From NCBI GenBank assembly GCA_000708835.1, contig DF237013.1:67071-131070 (forward strand): a DNA stretch of 64,000 bases. Reading direction: 5' to 3'. Below the pieces are notes generated by a model. The model worked only from the letters and a program-made list of their open reading frames with translations. It searched no databases and was not told the DNA's origin. Origin of the DNA: Klebsormidium nitens. Its lineage: Eukaryota; Streptophyta; Klebsormidiophyceae; Klebsormidiales; Klebsormidiaceae. A program made the position numbers and the translations under genes. Positions 46,101 to 58,081 of the stretch are shown here, piece after piece (positions within the stretch are counted from its first letter, which is position 1; each line of letters opens with the position of its first letter).

Positions 46101-49100
46101 GAAAACCTGACCGTGACGTCGAAGGACGGCGCTTGGAACTTGCGAAATACGGTGAGCGACTCCTGGAGCGGTTTTTTTCCGTCCAAGATTTTGATTGTGA
46201 AAGTTCATTTCAGTGCAAATGTTTCACGCCTGGACCGACCGAAGAAGCTCTGTGATTGTCATTTGATCGCTTTGGTAATTCCATGGAGTACGGCAAGAAC
46301 TTTGTACACAGGATTTTTGAAAAGTCGCCTGCGTTTATCGACTGATTGAAGAGAAACCCACAAGGAAGAGAATTAGTAGAAAGTAGGATTAATAAGAAAA
46401 ATGCGCAAATCCTAGTCTCGTCGCTCTCTCCAGCTCCCGAGCTTTCACAGGCGAGAGAGTTTGATTCTTGGATTCTCGATGAATTCTGACGGCTTCTGGT
46501 GCAGGCTTTACCCAGCTTACGTTGACCCAGTCAAAACAGGGGGTGCTCATCACAATATTGAGTACAAGATACGGTGGGAAAACCCTGACTAAATGTTCGA
46601 ACCTGTCTGCCGCAACCTGTGCAGCGCTTCTTAAAGGGCGCTTCTGTCACCTCGTGGGCGCTGATCAACCTGTCCAAAGAAGTGTCGCAACAGGAGGCGC
46701 GGAGGTTCGTGGGCGATTTGATCGGGGGCTGCAAGGCTGTCGGCGTGGTGGGTTGAGATTCGGCTTACTTGTCCCGTTATCTTGGCTGTCGGAATTCAAA
46801 CAACCGGTTCTGAAAACTTGAGCCAAACAAGGACTGATGATGCACCAAGCATTCTTTAGAAGATATATTAAGGAGTGCAGAGTTTCAATGAAGCCTCGAG
46901 CGAAAAGCAAGAATTGGTGATGCACCAACGATATTTTGAAAACTTTTATCTTGATAACACAAGGAGTGCAAAAGTTTGAATGCATCCGCGTCTGTTTACA
47001 CCCCTCACGTCCTGGGCTATCGCGCCCTTGTTTGCATCTCCCGCTCGATTTGCCCCGGACAGTAAAAGTGAAGGGCCTAATCTCTCGATGCAAACAAATT
47101 TCTCATTCTGCAGCGCCCTCTCCAACCATATCTCTCCTGCGGTCTCTTTTCACTTTTAGATGCTAGACGACCCCGTCTCCGTGGACCGCGGAAACCCGAA
47201 TGACGTCAGCGGGACGCTGGGACCGTGGCTCGCGCGGATGGGGCGCGCGCCTCTGCAAATGGTGGTCGTCATTCTGGACCCGGGAGTCAAACCCGTGTAC
47301 GGTGAGCTTCCAATCTGAAGCATCCAAAAAGCTGATGCATGGACTCAAATATCCGAAATGAGACGGATCGGTCCCTACTCTACCTTTGTGATTTGAGTAA
47401 TCAACGGGCTGTACGCGTTCTCGTTAAGTGAGTTTTGCCGTCCAGTATCTCCCAGCTGACACGGGGAGCGGTCCAAGTAGCTTGAAGTTTCTGGGCCCTT
47501 CGAGTAAGTGCCGAGAGAAATCTGCCTACTGCACGCTTTGGGAGTGCACCTGTAGCTATTCATAAAACAATTTTTTAGGTCTCTACAATCCTGTTGAGTT
47601 CTCCTGAGATCCCTGCCAAACCCCTGCTAAGCTCCTCCCAGAACCAGCTAACCTCCGCTAAAACCCTGCTAAACCCCGCGCAGGCGAGCTGAAGACGTAC
47701 TGCGAGGTCGCGCGCGGCCTCATCTCGCAGTGCTGCTGCTCGCAGAAGGTGCGCGAGCGGGACCAGAGGAAGAAGCTCCAGTACATCGCCAACCTGGCGC
47801 TCAAAATCAACGTCAAGGTGCGCGCGCACGCATGTGCGACTCCCGTGAAGACCACACGTCACGGGAAGCAATGTATCCGGCTGACGAGCATTCTGTTAGA
47901 TGGCACAAACAAAAGTTGCTGCGCTTTTTTATCCGTTATACTTCATGCGCGGACTGCTTGATTGGGTTTTGAGTTGCTTTGTACGATTCGTGAATTCTGG
48001 TGCTGAGAAACTTTGTTGAAAACAAATCGCCCATCGCGCGATCCGGCACAACAGAGGACCCGTCGCACTTTTGTTGAGCAAGGTCTTTGTTGCGGTCAAA
48101 GTCTCATCGCTAGCAATTTCAAACGGCCCAATGTGTATCGCATTATCTAAATTCCGTTCCGCTCCGGCAGACCGGCGGCCAGAACGCGGCCTTCCTTCGC
48201 CCGCATCCGCGGCTCAAGGAGAAGCGGACTCGTGAGTACTTTCTTCTGATCTTCCTTGGTTACATCTTCCGCTACTAAAGCTGATGCGTGTGGTGGTCGT
48301 GTGAACCCGGACGGCTCGGCATCAAATTCACTTCCTTGACTGACCATTGTGCTCCGAGACCCTCGCTCGAATTGCACCGGCGTTGAGTTAGATTGCGAAT
48401 CCTGTGATACTGTCATCCTCGAAACACGCGTCTTTACATGCGTCCGTTTGAATTTTGACCTGCCGACTGTCTGCTTCACTCTTTTTATCTTGTATCCTGT
48501 CCACTATCCTGTCCTCTATCTAGAACCACTAAGAATGAATTCCTGTAAAACGAGTGGATTTCCTCTGCCCTTCGTGATTTACATCCCGGAACCTTTTTCC
48601 TCTACTCATCTTGGTTTGACTGCTGTTCACGGAAAAGCTTCCGCTTTATTGCGCAGTGATCGCCGGAGCTGACGTGTCCCATCCGGGAGCCAGGGACGAC
48701 GTGCCTTCCGTAGCTGCGGTAAGCATGATATAGCAATTTAGTAAGCTAACCAGCCTGGAACGGGTAGGGTAGTTTGGGGGTTAGGATGGTTCAGGTGCGG
48801 GGCGGGCAATTTTGTGGGTTAAGTTTTGAGTGTTAGTGTTGGAGCTTAATGTTGCTAGCTCCTACTATTATTAAATTGAAGAGACATGCGGTAAGCACGA
48901 TTAAGAGACGGTGCAATTTGAGAGGGGCAATTCTTTGCGTTACAGTAAGCCTAGTTGGTCGATCGTACCTCCTTCACTCTGCGTTACAATCCTGTCGCTC
49001 TTCAGGGAATACCACGTTCGACGTTTCTAATGCCACCTGCACCGTCGAGTCTAAGAAACTTGGTTTCGCCAAGAAAGAAGCCATCAATGGTCGCTGGTTA

Positions 49101-52100
49101 AACTTTCCAGCTTCTTCAGATGTTCAACTGTTTCAAATCAATTCTTCATCACAGAAAGAAGACGATGTCCAAACGTTTCGTTGTGAGTCGAAAAGCTGAT
49201 GCCAGAAGCTTTGAATGCAGTTCTTTCGGTTCCTTCTCGGACGCTTCTGGACATGCCACAATCGCCTTCATGGCAACTCGTAATAGGCCTCTGAACGATC
49301 TGCGTATGTCTCCATCCTAACAGTTCCCACATTTTTGGGGACAAGCTTCGAAGCGTCTCATGTTTCAGCTACCTGAACGCTGATACATGCATACCTCACT
49401 CAAAGATTCCTTAAAGAAGCATGGGTTCACTTGACAGAGTGGGTTTCGAATCGTCACTCGTTTGACAAGGCAGAATGCACCTTTTCCACGGTCCATCAGA
49501 CACTTTGTCTATCCATTCCTAGCTATCGTCACCTCCCCAATCGGACGTCCGCAGGTGGTGGGCAGTTTGGACGGCCCGACGCCGTCCGTGTACCGTCCGG
49601 TGATCAGCATCCAGGAGCCGCGCCGGGAAATCATCGACAACATGGAGAGCGCAACCAAGTAGGCGCGAGCGCTCTTCGAAAGCTTCTGATTCTCAGCCGT
49701 TTGGTTGCTGTAGCCCAGGCTTGACCAGTTTGTCATCATTTTGAAGTGTGAACTGAGGATTACTTCTGCAACGCCATGCTATGAGCTTCTTGGGTTACCT
49801 GCGCTGAATTGTTCGAAGAAAGCAGACGAGGTAGCGGCTAGAAATGACCAACCAAATCCCTACCACATACTCCGATTCGATCAGAACCTTATCAATACCA
49901 TTTTAACCGCTTAAAAATCTGAGGACCAATCGACAAATTTTTCCTTGCAGAGACCTGCTTGATAGCTTCTACAAGAGCATCAAAGCGCCACCCGACCGCG
50001 TCCTCATGTTCAGGTGAGCGCAGCGCGTGCGCGCGCGCCGTCGGGCGCTCGTACGACCTTCGTCACTGCGACGTCATCTGAAGAAAGACCGGACCTTATC
50101 AACGGTCCTTCCACGGGCGCTTCATTGTTCAATGGAAGATGTCTCTTTCGAAGGCACCTACATTTCTGAAAGCTCGAAGAGCTTAGAACGCCGCACCAAT
50201 GCCATCTTTGCACTTCTCTGTTACTTCCCTGGCTTATTTCCTATCGCCGGCACTTATCTCGTAGCTCTACTTTGTTACGATCTTTCAGGGACGGGGTTAG
50301 CGAGGGGCAATTTGGCGCAGTCCTGAACACGGAAGTGGAAGCTATGAAGCGGGTGAGTGACGCCCGCGGCCGCGACCGCCCTCCAGACCCCGCCTTGCCG
50401 TTGCTTTTATTTACTAGACGTTTGCTTGCGTTACCTTTTTGGATTATCTGGAGTTTAGATTTAAAAAAGTCACGCCGTTGCTTGAAGTGCATCCGCTGGG
50501 CGAAGGTAAGGAAGGCGATGGGAATCCGCAGAGTCAACATAGAATTGGGGAGACGCCATCTGCGGATCGTGTGCTATCGGCTTGATCCCTGGGCAGCGGT
50601 CAATATATGACGTTCGCAGCCTCTTTTATCGATTATATGCAAAGTTGGGCTTTCAATCGAAACAAATGTCCAGTGCTGCAGCAAGCAAGGCCATTTCTTC
50701 GAATCTTTAGAGCGGAACCGCCCACGGAACCGCCCATCCCTTCGCTACCTTGTAGCAAGGTCTCATGACTACCGTTTGGCAGGTTTTCCGCACATTTGAT
50801 GATCGCCCATGACAATTTCAACTTGGATCCTGATATTTGGATTCCACATGAACATTACACAGTTTCCACTCAAACAAATTGATCTTATTGTAACTGAAAA
50901 GATTGTTTGCTTCTGGTTTCCCGTCAGGCCATCCGCACGTTCGGCGCCGAGCACCAGCACCCTGAGTACGACCCCCGGATGGCCTTCATCATCATTCAGA
51001 AAAAACACCATATGCGCATCTTCAGCCTGGACGCGGCCGGCCGCCCCAACAACCCCGAGCCAGGTAAGGGCTTGGGAAGGGTTTAGCGAGGTGTGGCGGG
51101 ATTTGGGCAGGTGTTCAGATGGTCAGGTGTTCAGTTCAGCTTTGTTTTGTCGTATCCTGGACAAGCCCTCCACTTCCTTTCCACGTCATGGCCCTTGTTG
51201 GGCTTCAGATGTGCAGATAGGAACATGAAATGTCCAAGTAGGAAAGAAGTAGCGCTGCATACGTATTGGACGATAGTCGGATCAGTGATCTTGCTGTTCT
51301 CGATGAGTCACCGGAAAAATTCTTGCCTTCTTGTCTTCAAGCGGAAGCGGCCGGTCACTTGAAACGAGCCTCGGTATGGAGGCATTCCCACGAATGAAAC
51401 TTCGCAACTGCCACACGTTGTCGTGGGCAGATTGCCCTTTTTTGCTTTTGCTAGCCGCGTTCTGTTGCAACTTCGTCTGCCTTTCAGAGAGCTTTGAGAG
51501 GAGCTCTAGAAGGGCTTTAGGCGCTCCTTTCTGAAAAAGACTTTTCTGAAAAAGGAAAGATTCGGAAGCATACGACAAGCGCAAAGACAGTAGCAACCGA
51601 GAATTGAATTGGTTCATTGAGTTCCGGGATTTGGGTTCTCGATTTCAATGAAACCCTTGATTTAACCAACTTTTCGGTCGGTTTAGGCACCGTGGTGGAC
51701 CGGGACATCTGCTCCCCCTATATGAACGACTTCTTCCTCAACTCGCACAAGGGACTCCTGGCAAGTAACGGCTCACGGACTGTACTTCTACGGCCTCCGA
51801 TATTATGAAGCTCTGATTCGAGCAGTCCTTCAATCTACCAATGTTTCCTGCGAGGTCTTTGTTCTCTTTTGCTGCACCAGTCTAACCAGAAGCAGATATC
51901 TCGAAGCGCGAGAAGCGTCAAGTATAATTTGGAAACGCCAGATCCTGCTTTTGCTTCGGTTCACCGCACTCAAAACGCATCTGATCCCATCCAAGTTACA
52001 TCTAGCTGAATTGCCAGCGCTTCGCTCCTCTCCTCTCTTCAGCATGCTTGTACTTCATACAATCCATAAACTCGGATACTCGGGACTTTTCTGGGCTTCC

Positions 52101-53306
52101 AGCAAATTGGCGCCTCTCTAGCGCGCTCTAAAATGACTCGCAACTATCTCTAGTCTGGAGGTTGCTCCCAGAAAACTGCAAGGTTCATGAAAGGAAAGTG
52201 ATAAGTAAGATCTGACGAGATTGGCGGGTAACGACCTTGCAGGGGACCAACCGCCCGGCGCACTACTTCGTGCTGTATGACGAGATTGGGTATTCGGCTG
52301 ACGACATCCAGGAGATGGCGAACGACCTGTGCTACGTGTAAGCATCCCATTGGTCGACACTTTTACTCTCTGAAAGACGTGATTGTCATTCCGGTCGAGT
52401 GGATCAGGAGCAGATAAGTTTTCCAAAAAGAACGAGTTTTAATATTGAGCTCGAAAAGAAAGATACGAAGTTTTGGCTCTCAAATGAAGACGAGAAAGCT
52501 CTGAAGCTGGTGAAGTGCGTGAAGTTGTGCAAGTCATTCTTGCACAGAACTTCTCCTGTCCCTGTGCGTTACTTCCTGACCTTTCCGTCTTCGCTTTGCA
52601 GCTACGCAAAATGCACCCGGTCGATATCTGTCGGTGAGTCCCTCTCAAATTGTGCCCGCAACTGGTCCACTCAGCTGAGCTGTGATACTAAGGACGAGAT
52701 GGTGAACTCCTATTAGCCGCTACCATCACAGTGCCAAAGAACGTCCGCGTTCTAAACGCTCTGCCATGCGAGCTGCTTGACACCTACCTTCTGACCGTCC
52801 CACCGGCCAAGAAGCAGTCTGCTTTGCTTGAATCCTCGCCTCCCTCGGGTTGTCTCTGGCTTGTGGATTCACACCCTGAATCCACAAAGGTGACGCGCTG
52901 CCGCACTGGCGCCAAGTAAATCTCTTGAGCAAGTAGGAGTCTGCTTCGTTATTGCCATCATCTTCCGAGGCGACTTACGTACATTTCAGCAATGAGCCAG
53001 TCTGTTCGTTACACTAACCAGCTTCCGAACCGGGGATTTTACTACACCAATAAGGGGGCGACGCCGCCGCATGTACTTTAGACAACTCCCTCGGCCAGTC
53101 TGCTTCGTCCAAGTAACCACCTCTCGGGGCGTTCTTTTGCAGTCCCCCCGGCGTACTACGCTGACAAGGTGGCTACGCGCGGCCGCATGTACATCGAAGC
53201 CGCGGCCGGCTCCGAGAGTGGCTCGTCGGGCGGCCGCGACACGTGGCGGGACGTCAAGCTGCCGGAAGTGCAGGACGTCATCAGGAACCGCATGTTCTAT
53301 TGCTAG
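40110..53306 (+). CDS. AGO4-like: Argonaute protein, AGO4/6/9-like
   Basis: Small-RNA-guided effector; the AGO4 clade acts in nuclear RNA-directed DNA methylation. About 23 exons: 40110-40310, 40852-41202, 41715-41752, 42362-42510, 43239-43357, 43900-44007, 44517-44673, 45110-45223, 45711-45818, 46092-46151, 46625-46747, 47160-47301, 47684-47817, 48171-48231, 48657-48718, 49555-49658, 49951-50013, 50289-50352, 50928-51063, 51687-51760, 52243-52337, 52602-52633 and 53143-53306; total about 885 residues. Phases agree except at the 44007/44517 junction, where the donor or acceptor is uncertain. Order: N domain, linker (GRSFFN), PAZ (from about residue 240), MID (LISQCC...LALKINVK) and PIWI. The slicer residues are present: Asp in GADVSHPG (about 627), Asp in RDGVSEGQF (about 699) and His in RPAHYF (about 796). 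YDEIGYSADDIQEM favours the AGO4 clade, and the C terminus is MFYC. One intron uses a GC donor (after 51760). Confidence 0.94.
42461..42800 (+). repeat. Three-copy repeat of an Argonaute exon end and its intron start
   Basis: Copy 1 (about 42461-42590) is the real end of exon 4 plus the start of the intron. Copy 2 (about 42595-42735) repeats the exon end in frame up to CTGGCGCTGGAC followed by gtaagt, then similar intron sequence (GCACTGCT, GCCTTTT, TAACCGGGG). Copy 3 (from about 42745) is partial and more eroded but keeps CAGTCCAAGC and GGAACCTAGGT. The unit is about 130-140 bp. Copy 2 has an intact-looking donor but no good acceptor. Confidence 0.8.
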
Positions 53307-54422
53307 ATCGTAAAGCGGCCAAGCCTGGAGAACCTGTGACGGGCAAAAAAAATTCAGGTCATGTGAGGCAATAGACCTAGATGGTCGGGGTGGATTTTCG
53401 TATGATAGCAAAGAGTCATGGCCGGTGGTAAGATGACGCTTTGGAAGAATTGCTAGATGGAAGCATGTAGAGCGATTTGGCGGTCGGGTATAGTGTACGG
53501 TGCGTACGTATCTTAAGATCGTCACGCGGTGGCGGGAATATCACAGAGACAATCATTACATGTGCTTGACGGGCGGGCTTTGCAAAGAAACGTGCAGACA
53601 AGGACGATACTGAAACCACGCTTAGCGTCTCTCATTGCAATCAGCTCTTTCGGTGTTTATATGTAGTCGATGTCTGACTGCTCAAGGCCTCTGACTCTGG
53701 CCGATCTTGGAAATGCGTATATGCTGTCGGACTCCGTCTGCACAGCGAGACTGAGAACTAGATCCAGGGCTACATGTTCTCTATATTCGAGTACGTCCTG
53801 GCACACGGTCAACATCCAATCATGCAGACGATCATCATGCGTCGACAATGTAATGACTGTTGACGTCAACGACGCGCGGCCGGGGAACGCAACCATGCGC
53901 GTTGCATGTGACCAGAACTGCAAATTAGCCATTTGCAGACCATATGATGAGCGGCCAAACCGGACCCGGAAGATGGCTCTGCATTCCGCATGCACTTGAA
54001 TCGTTGCCACAGGCGTTGAGTATGACCGTTGGTTACCTACGTACGCAAATTTGATTCGGGAAATGGTTATATCATCGTCGACTGCATCAGCGGATGTGAA
54101 GCACTTGCGAATCGTAAAGAAGCTAGACGTAGATTGAAGTGGTCAAGACGACGGTGCCCTTGAACATGAAGCTCGTGACTCACAGACTTTCTTGCATGTT
54201 GGCGTTGCTCAATCCAAAAGCGAGCGTTTAATAAAGTGCAATTGTTTCCTGCTCTAGGTTCAGGTTCCGCTATCCTGGAACCAGCGAGGTTAAGACTACG
54301 CTCGCTCGTGCAACTCGGTTGACGTTTATTCGTGTCAAGTAAGTTTCTTGGGGCTTCTGACCCTAGTGTTAAACAAGGGTTGCCAAATCTCCTCGTATTA
54401 TTCAGTCTTCCGAACGATATCC
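53307..54422. other. Intergenic region between convergent genes
   Basis: About 1.1 kb between the 3' ends of Argonaute (+) and the VOC-family gene (-). It presumably holds the two 3' UTRs. No other gene supported. Confidence 0.6.
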
Positions 54423-56127
54423 TCATTCCAACACGATGGTCTTGCCATCGGCCGTCTTAATGCCAACAGCTTTTAATGCGGGCGGCCCCTCAACCCACCG
54501 CAGCGGCAGACGACGCCCTTCGACGCCCTCGCCTATCCACTCCTTCATGGCCGCCTTGTCGCTTTCGCCTCCGGAGAGCTCGATGTATTCGAAGCCCACC
54601 GGGTCTGCCACGTGTTCAACCACCCGCTGTGAATGGAAACGTACAAAGTTTGGATGTTAAGTACTCCCTCGCTTCTTCTTGGCGGTTAAAAAGCGGTAGC
54701 ACTTCTGAGGTATGCAAATCAGCATAAACACGAGAACTCAAAGGCGATGGAAACCGACTCGTGCCAATTCGTGCACTCCCGGATCAAGGAATGGAAAGAG
54801 ACCGGGACGAAAGCTGAGCGGCTGGGCCAAACCGGGAGCCAAACCCGCTTTATGATTGTGGCAAAAGATAGAACCCTTGGATCAGTCGCCACAACTTTAC
54901 TGTCAATCTATCCATGTCGCGAATGGCCCCATGATCCAAGGTGGCGGCTACCCAGATGCTATTAGGGACGAACCCATTGGGGGAGGGTCAATCTGTACGA
55001 ATGGGCCTTGCTTCGTTTCATACATTTCAGAGCTCAGGGTCTACCCCCGCTCTTCACGGAGTTCAAAGCGTTGGCCTTTTGGCCTACCAGTTCTAAACAT
55101 GCGAACTTTTTATCATCAGGCGGGATCATCAATCGAATAACCAACGACGTCAGCGAAAGCAAGCTCACCTTGTCGGGCCGCTTCGAGGGGTCGTCCCACG
55201 TGATGAAGAACGGCTTTGGCGCGCGATCGGACTCGTGGAAGCGCGACATCGTCGCAACGCGCCACGTCAGATAGTCGCCACCGGGCAGGACGCGCTTCAT
55301 GTGGCCCAGCATGTGGTTCAGCCGCTTGCTGATGTCAGCGGCGTCCTCCTTCGTCTGGCAGCAGAACGTCAGCATCTTCCAGGGCTTCTCTGGGGTCACC
55401 TCAGTCGATGCGATTAACCTGCACATAAGGATAGAACCAAATTAGCCGTGCTTTAGTAGCGGAACACAAGTGCACACTGAGAATATGGTTCTTGTCTCCT
55501 TTGGTGCGCCTGTCGACATCAGCAAATCAGCAGTGTAGAAATGACACGACACAAATCTAGGAGGCTAAGTTCAGCCCTGGCATACATAGTACGAGCTGGT
55601 ACTCAAATTCACGGGAATCTGTCTTCATAAGCTGGCAAATCCCTTCCAAACGCCTGGAAGTCGAAAAGCAGTACCTAGTCGATTCCATCAGTCATGTCTG
55701 AGCAGATTCTGTTATGCCCAGAGAAGGCTATTCAGAGCATGATTCGTAATGAAACTGGCAATTTTCATGGGCAAAATTTCAAGCCCCAGTCACGGATTTG
55801 AGCAAGGGTTCCAGACCCAGACGTTCTTGACCAGAACCCTTATAGCTCAGAAGTAGACACCCTATACAAGAGAGTCATGGCGCGCACTAAGAAAAGCCCT
55901 CACTTGCCCCAGTCGCACGTCTGCGCGGCTTCCGGGTCGAACACGGCTGCAATTTCAATGTAGCCCTGTCCCAGGGGGATGAGATAGTTCTCTGTTCCCC
56001 ACCCCCCCTGGTGCTTCCCGCCGTCGTAGCCTTGCAGACCATACTCCTTCAAAAAGTACTCTTTGGCCGCCACCAAGTCCTTCGCTCCAATGATAAGATG
56101 GTCGATTCGTGGGAGAGTTTCCGCCAT
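54423..56127 (-). CDS. VOC superfamily, glyoxalase-like domain protein
   Basis: Member of the vicinal-oxygen-chelate fold, in the group with glyoxalase-like domains of unknown substrate. Exons in gene order: 56127-55904, 55418-55169 and 54626-54423; phases agree and total 678 nt (225 residues), normal for the group. The first beta strand is RIDHLIIGAKDL, whose His is the usual first metal ligand. Next come the YGLQGYDGGKHQGGWGTENYLIPL block and GYIEIAAVFDP. The second module has TWRVATMSR and PFFITWDDPSKRP, and the end is AVGIKTADGKTIVLE. The ATG at 56127 was chosen as closest to the domain start; an in-frame ATG 54 nt upstream is an alternative. No signal or transit peptide is obvious. The reaction cannot be told from sequence. 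Confidence 0.86.
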
Positions 56128-58081
56128 TGAGACAAGCGGGGATTGATATCTGCAAGAGCACGGGAGTCTCGTCGTATCCATGAAGACATCTTGACTGTTG
56201 AAAAATGGAGCTCAACATCAACTTAAAAAGCCGGAAGTACTGCTAGGTTGATCAGAATTGGTGTTGTCGCTACGGAGGACAGACCGCAGATTCTCAAAGC
56301 AAAGTGAAGGTATTGTTGCTTTTACATGTAAAGCTGTCAAAGCAGGAGCCTTTCCGAGCAGCAGAAAGCTTTCTTTCTTCCGAGACCTCTTCTGATCCTG
56401 GGAAAGGGAGCCAACAGCAACCCAAGAAAGAGGAGAATCTGCTGACTGGGGCAGCTCTTCTGGCCTCCAAAAGCAAGAAAGATCTCTCATGACTAAGGCA
56501 AACACCACCACACACCGAGTGCAAAATACACAACTGAGGTGAGCACATCGCAAGCGCATTAGACAAAGGTCTTGATATTCAAGCACAGCAGCTCCTGAAT
56601 TACTCACCTTGCAAACCCTAATGCAGACCCTCCGACTCTGTCACGCCAGCAGCTGGTGGAGCAGATGTTAAGACCTGCTTTTTCTTTTTTCAGACTGGAG
56701 GTGTATGAACAAGAGTGGCCTTCAGAGAGCTTTGCAGAAATTGCAGGATTCTTCCAGAGCTTAGGAAAGCTTTGAGTTCGATGTCAGGTTTCCTGCTTTG
56801 TGCAGATAATTTGTTTTGTACTTCTTTTTTGACCTTGAGGTATGCTGCGTGACTACATCAGCTCTTCAACCGGCTGAGATTGTTAGCTCAGAAAGGGAAG
56901 CAGCAACCATAGACACAAAGGGCTGGATCCAACAAAAGTATCCACAACGCAGGCTTCAGGCTGATCTAGCTATCAACTTTCACGCCAAGTTCTCTCACAT
57001 TTCTCTATCCAATCAAGAAGGTGGCCAAGATTTAGAAATGACTTGAATGGGCCATTTGGCGTTCCCTCCTCTTCGTAGATTTGACGTACCTACCTACCAC
57101 GGCGACAGCAGCATTCAAGAGAGCACGAGATGAACTCGGATCGGGATGGAGTCCATTATGAAGTGAGCAGCGAGGGCGGAATAACGTCAATATCGCGTGG
57201 CGTGCTCTGATTGCTCGAACGGATTCTTTTTTCGTCCACGTGGGTATCACGTGAGAGTCAGGGCCCACGGGGGTTCATTTTCTGCCCAGGCCAATTCTTC
57301 TCCAGCCCAGAAAATGGCACTGGCAAAATATTGATAACCAAATATTGGCCGCCGTCCTCCCCAGGCTCAGACATTCAAGCAACATCCTGGGGTACCGCAG
57401 AAGTAGCCCATTTGTTGAATGCTTGCCCAAAGTGGATTCTGAAGCTAGAGAGCCGTGTCTTCAGACTCCAGCTCAGATTACAATCTGACCTGCCATAGAT
57501 AGGACGTGATCGTGACGACGAGCATTCAATGCGGCCACTTCTGCCGGCCGCTTGGTTCTGCGCGAGTAATTTCCCGGCTTCGCTCAGCCAAGTCTGACTT
57601 TGAATTCCGTCCAGCAGACTGCAAGCAGCAGTTGCTTTCTAAACCCTGTATTAAACTTTCTCGCATTCAATGTCTTCTAAGAGACACATCCCTCCTGATC
57701 CGAAGACCTGCAAACGCAAGATTGCAGCACTCGGAACGCTCAAACAGCCAAAGTTGGAGTTCCTTTTAAACACTTCCAATCTAGAGGTCTGGAGAAAACG
57801 CTTTGCAAGCGTGAGACTCAATACTTCTCTAGTCAACCTTTACAAACGCACCTTCATCGTGTTGAAGACAACTTCACTACTTCCTTCTTTGCACATTCGT
57901 TGTTCCTCGTTTCTAAAAGCACTTCTAAGATACCCACTCGTTGTCCTGGAGAATTGGAAGTGCCTCCGCCAAGAATCCAAACGGCTGCGCTCCAATCCTG
58001 TGCCCCAGCACTACGCCTTCTCTTTCCCATCTGTCCCATCAAGCACTCTCTCAATAAGGGAGCCTCATAAGCGGGCGCACG
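56128..58081. other. Divergent promoter region between the VOC and FSP1-like genes
   Basis: About 2 kb with both neighbouring genes pointing away. A 139-codon open frame from an ATG at 57670 overlaps the FSP1-like start codon in another frame. It has no family signal and may be leader sequence or a long upstream open frame. Nothing else is supported. Confidence 0.5.
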
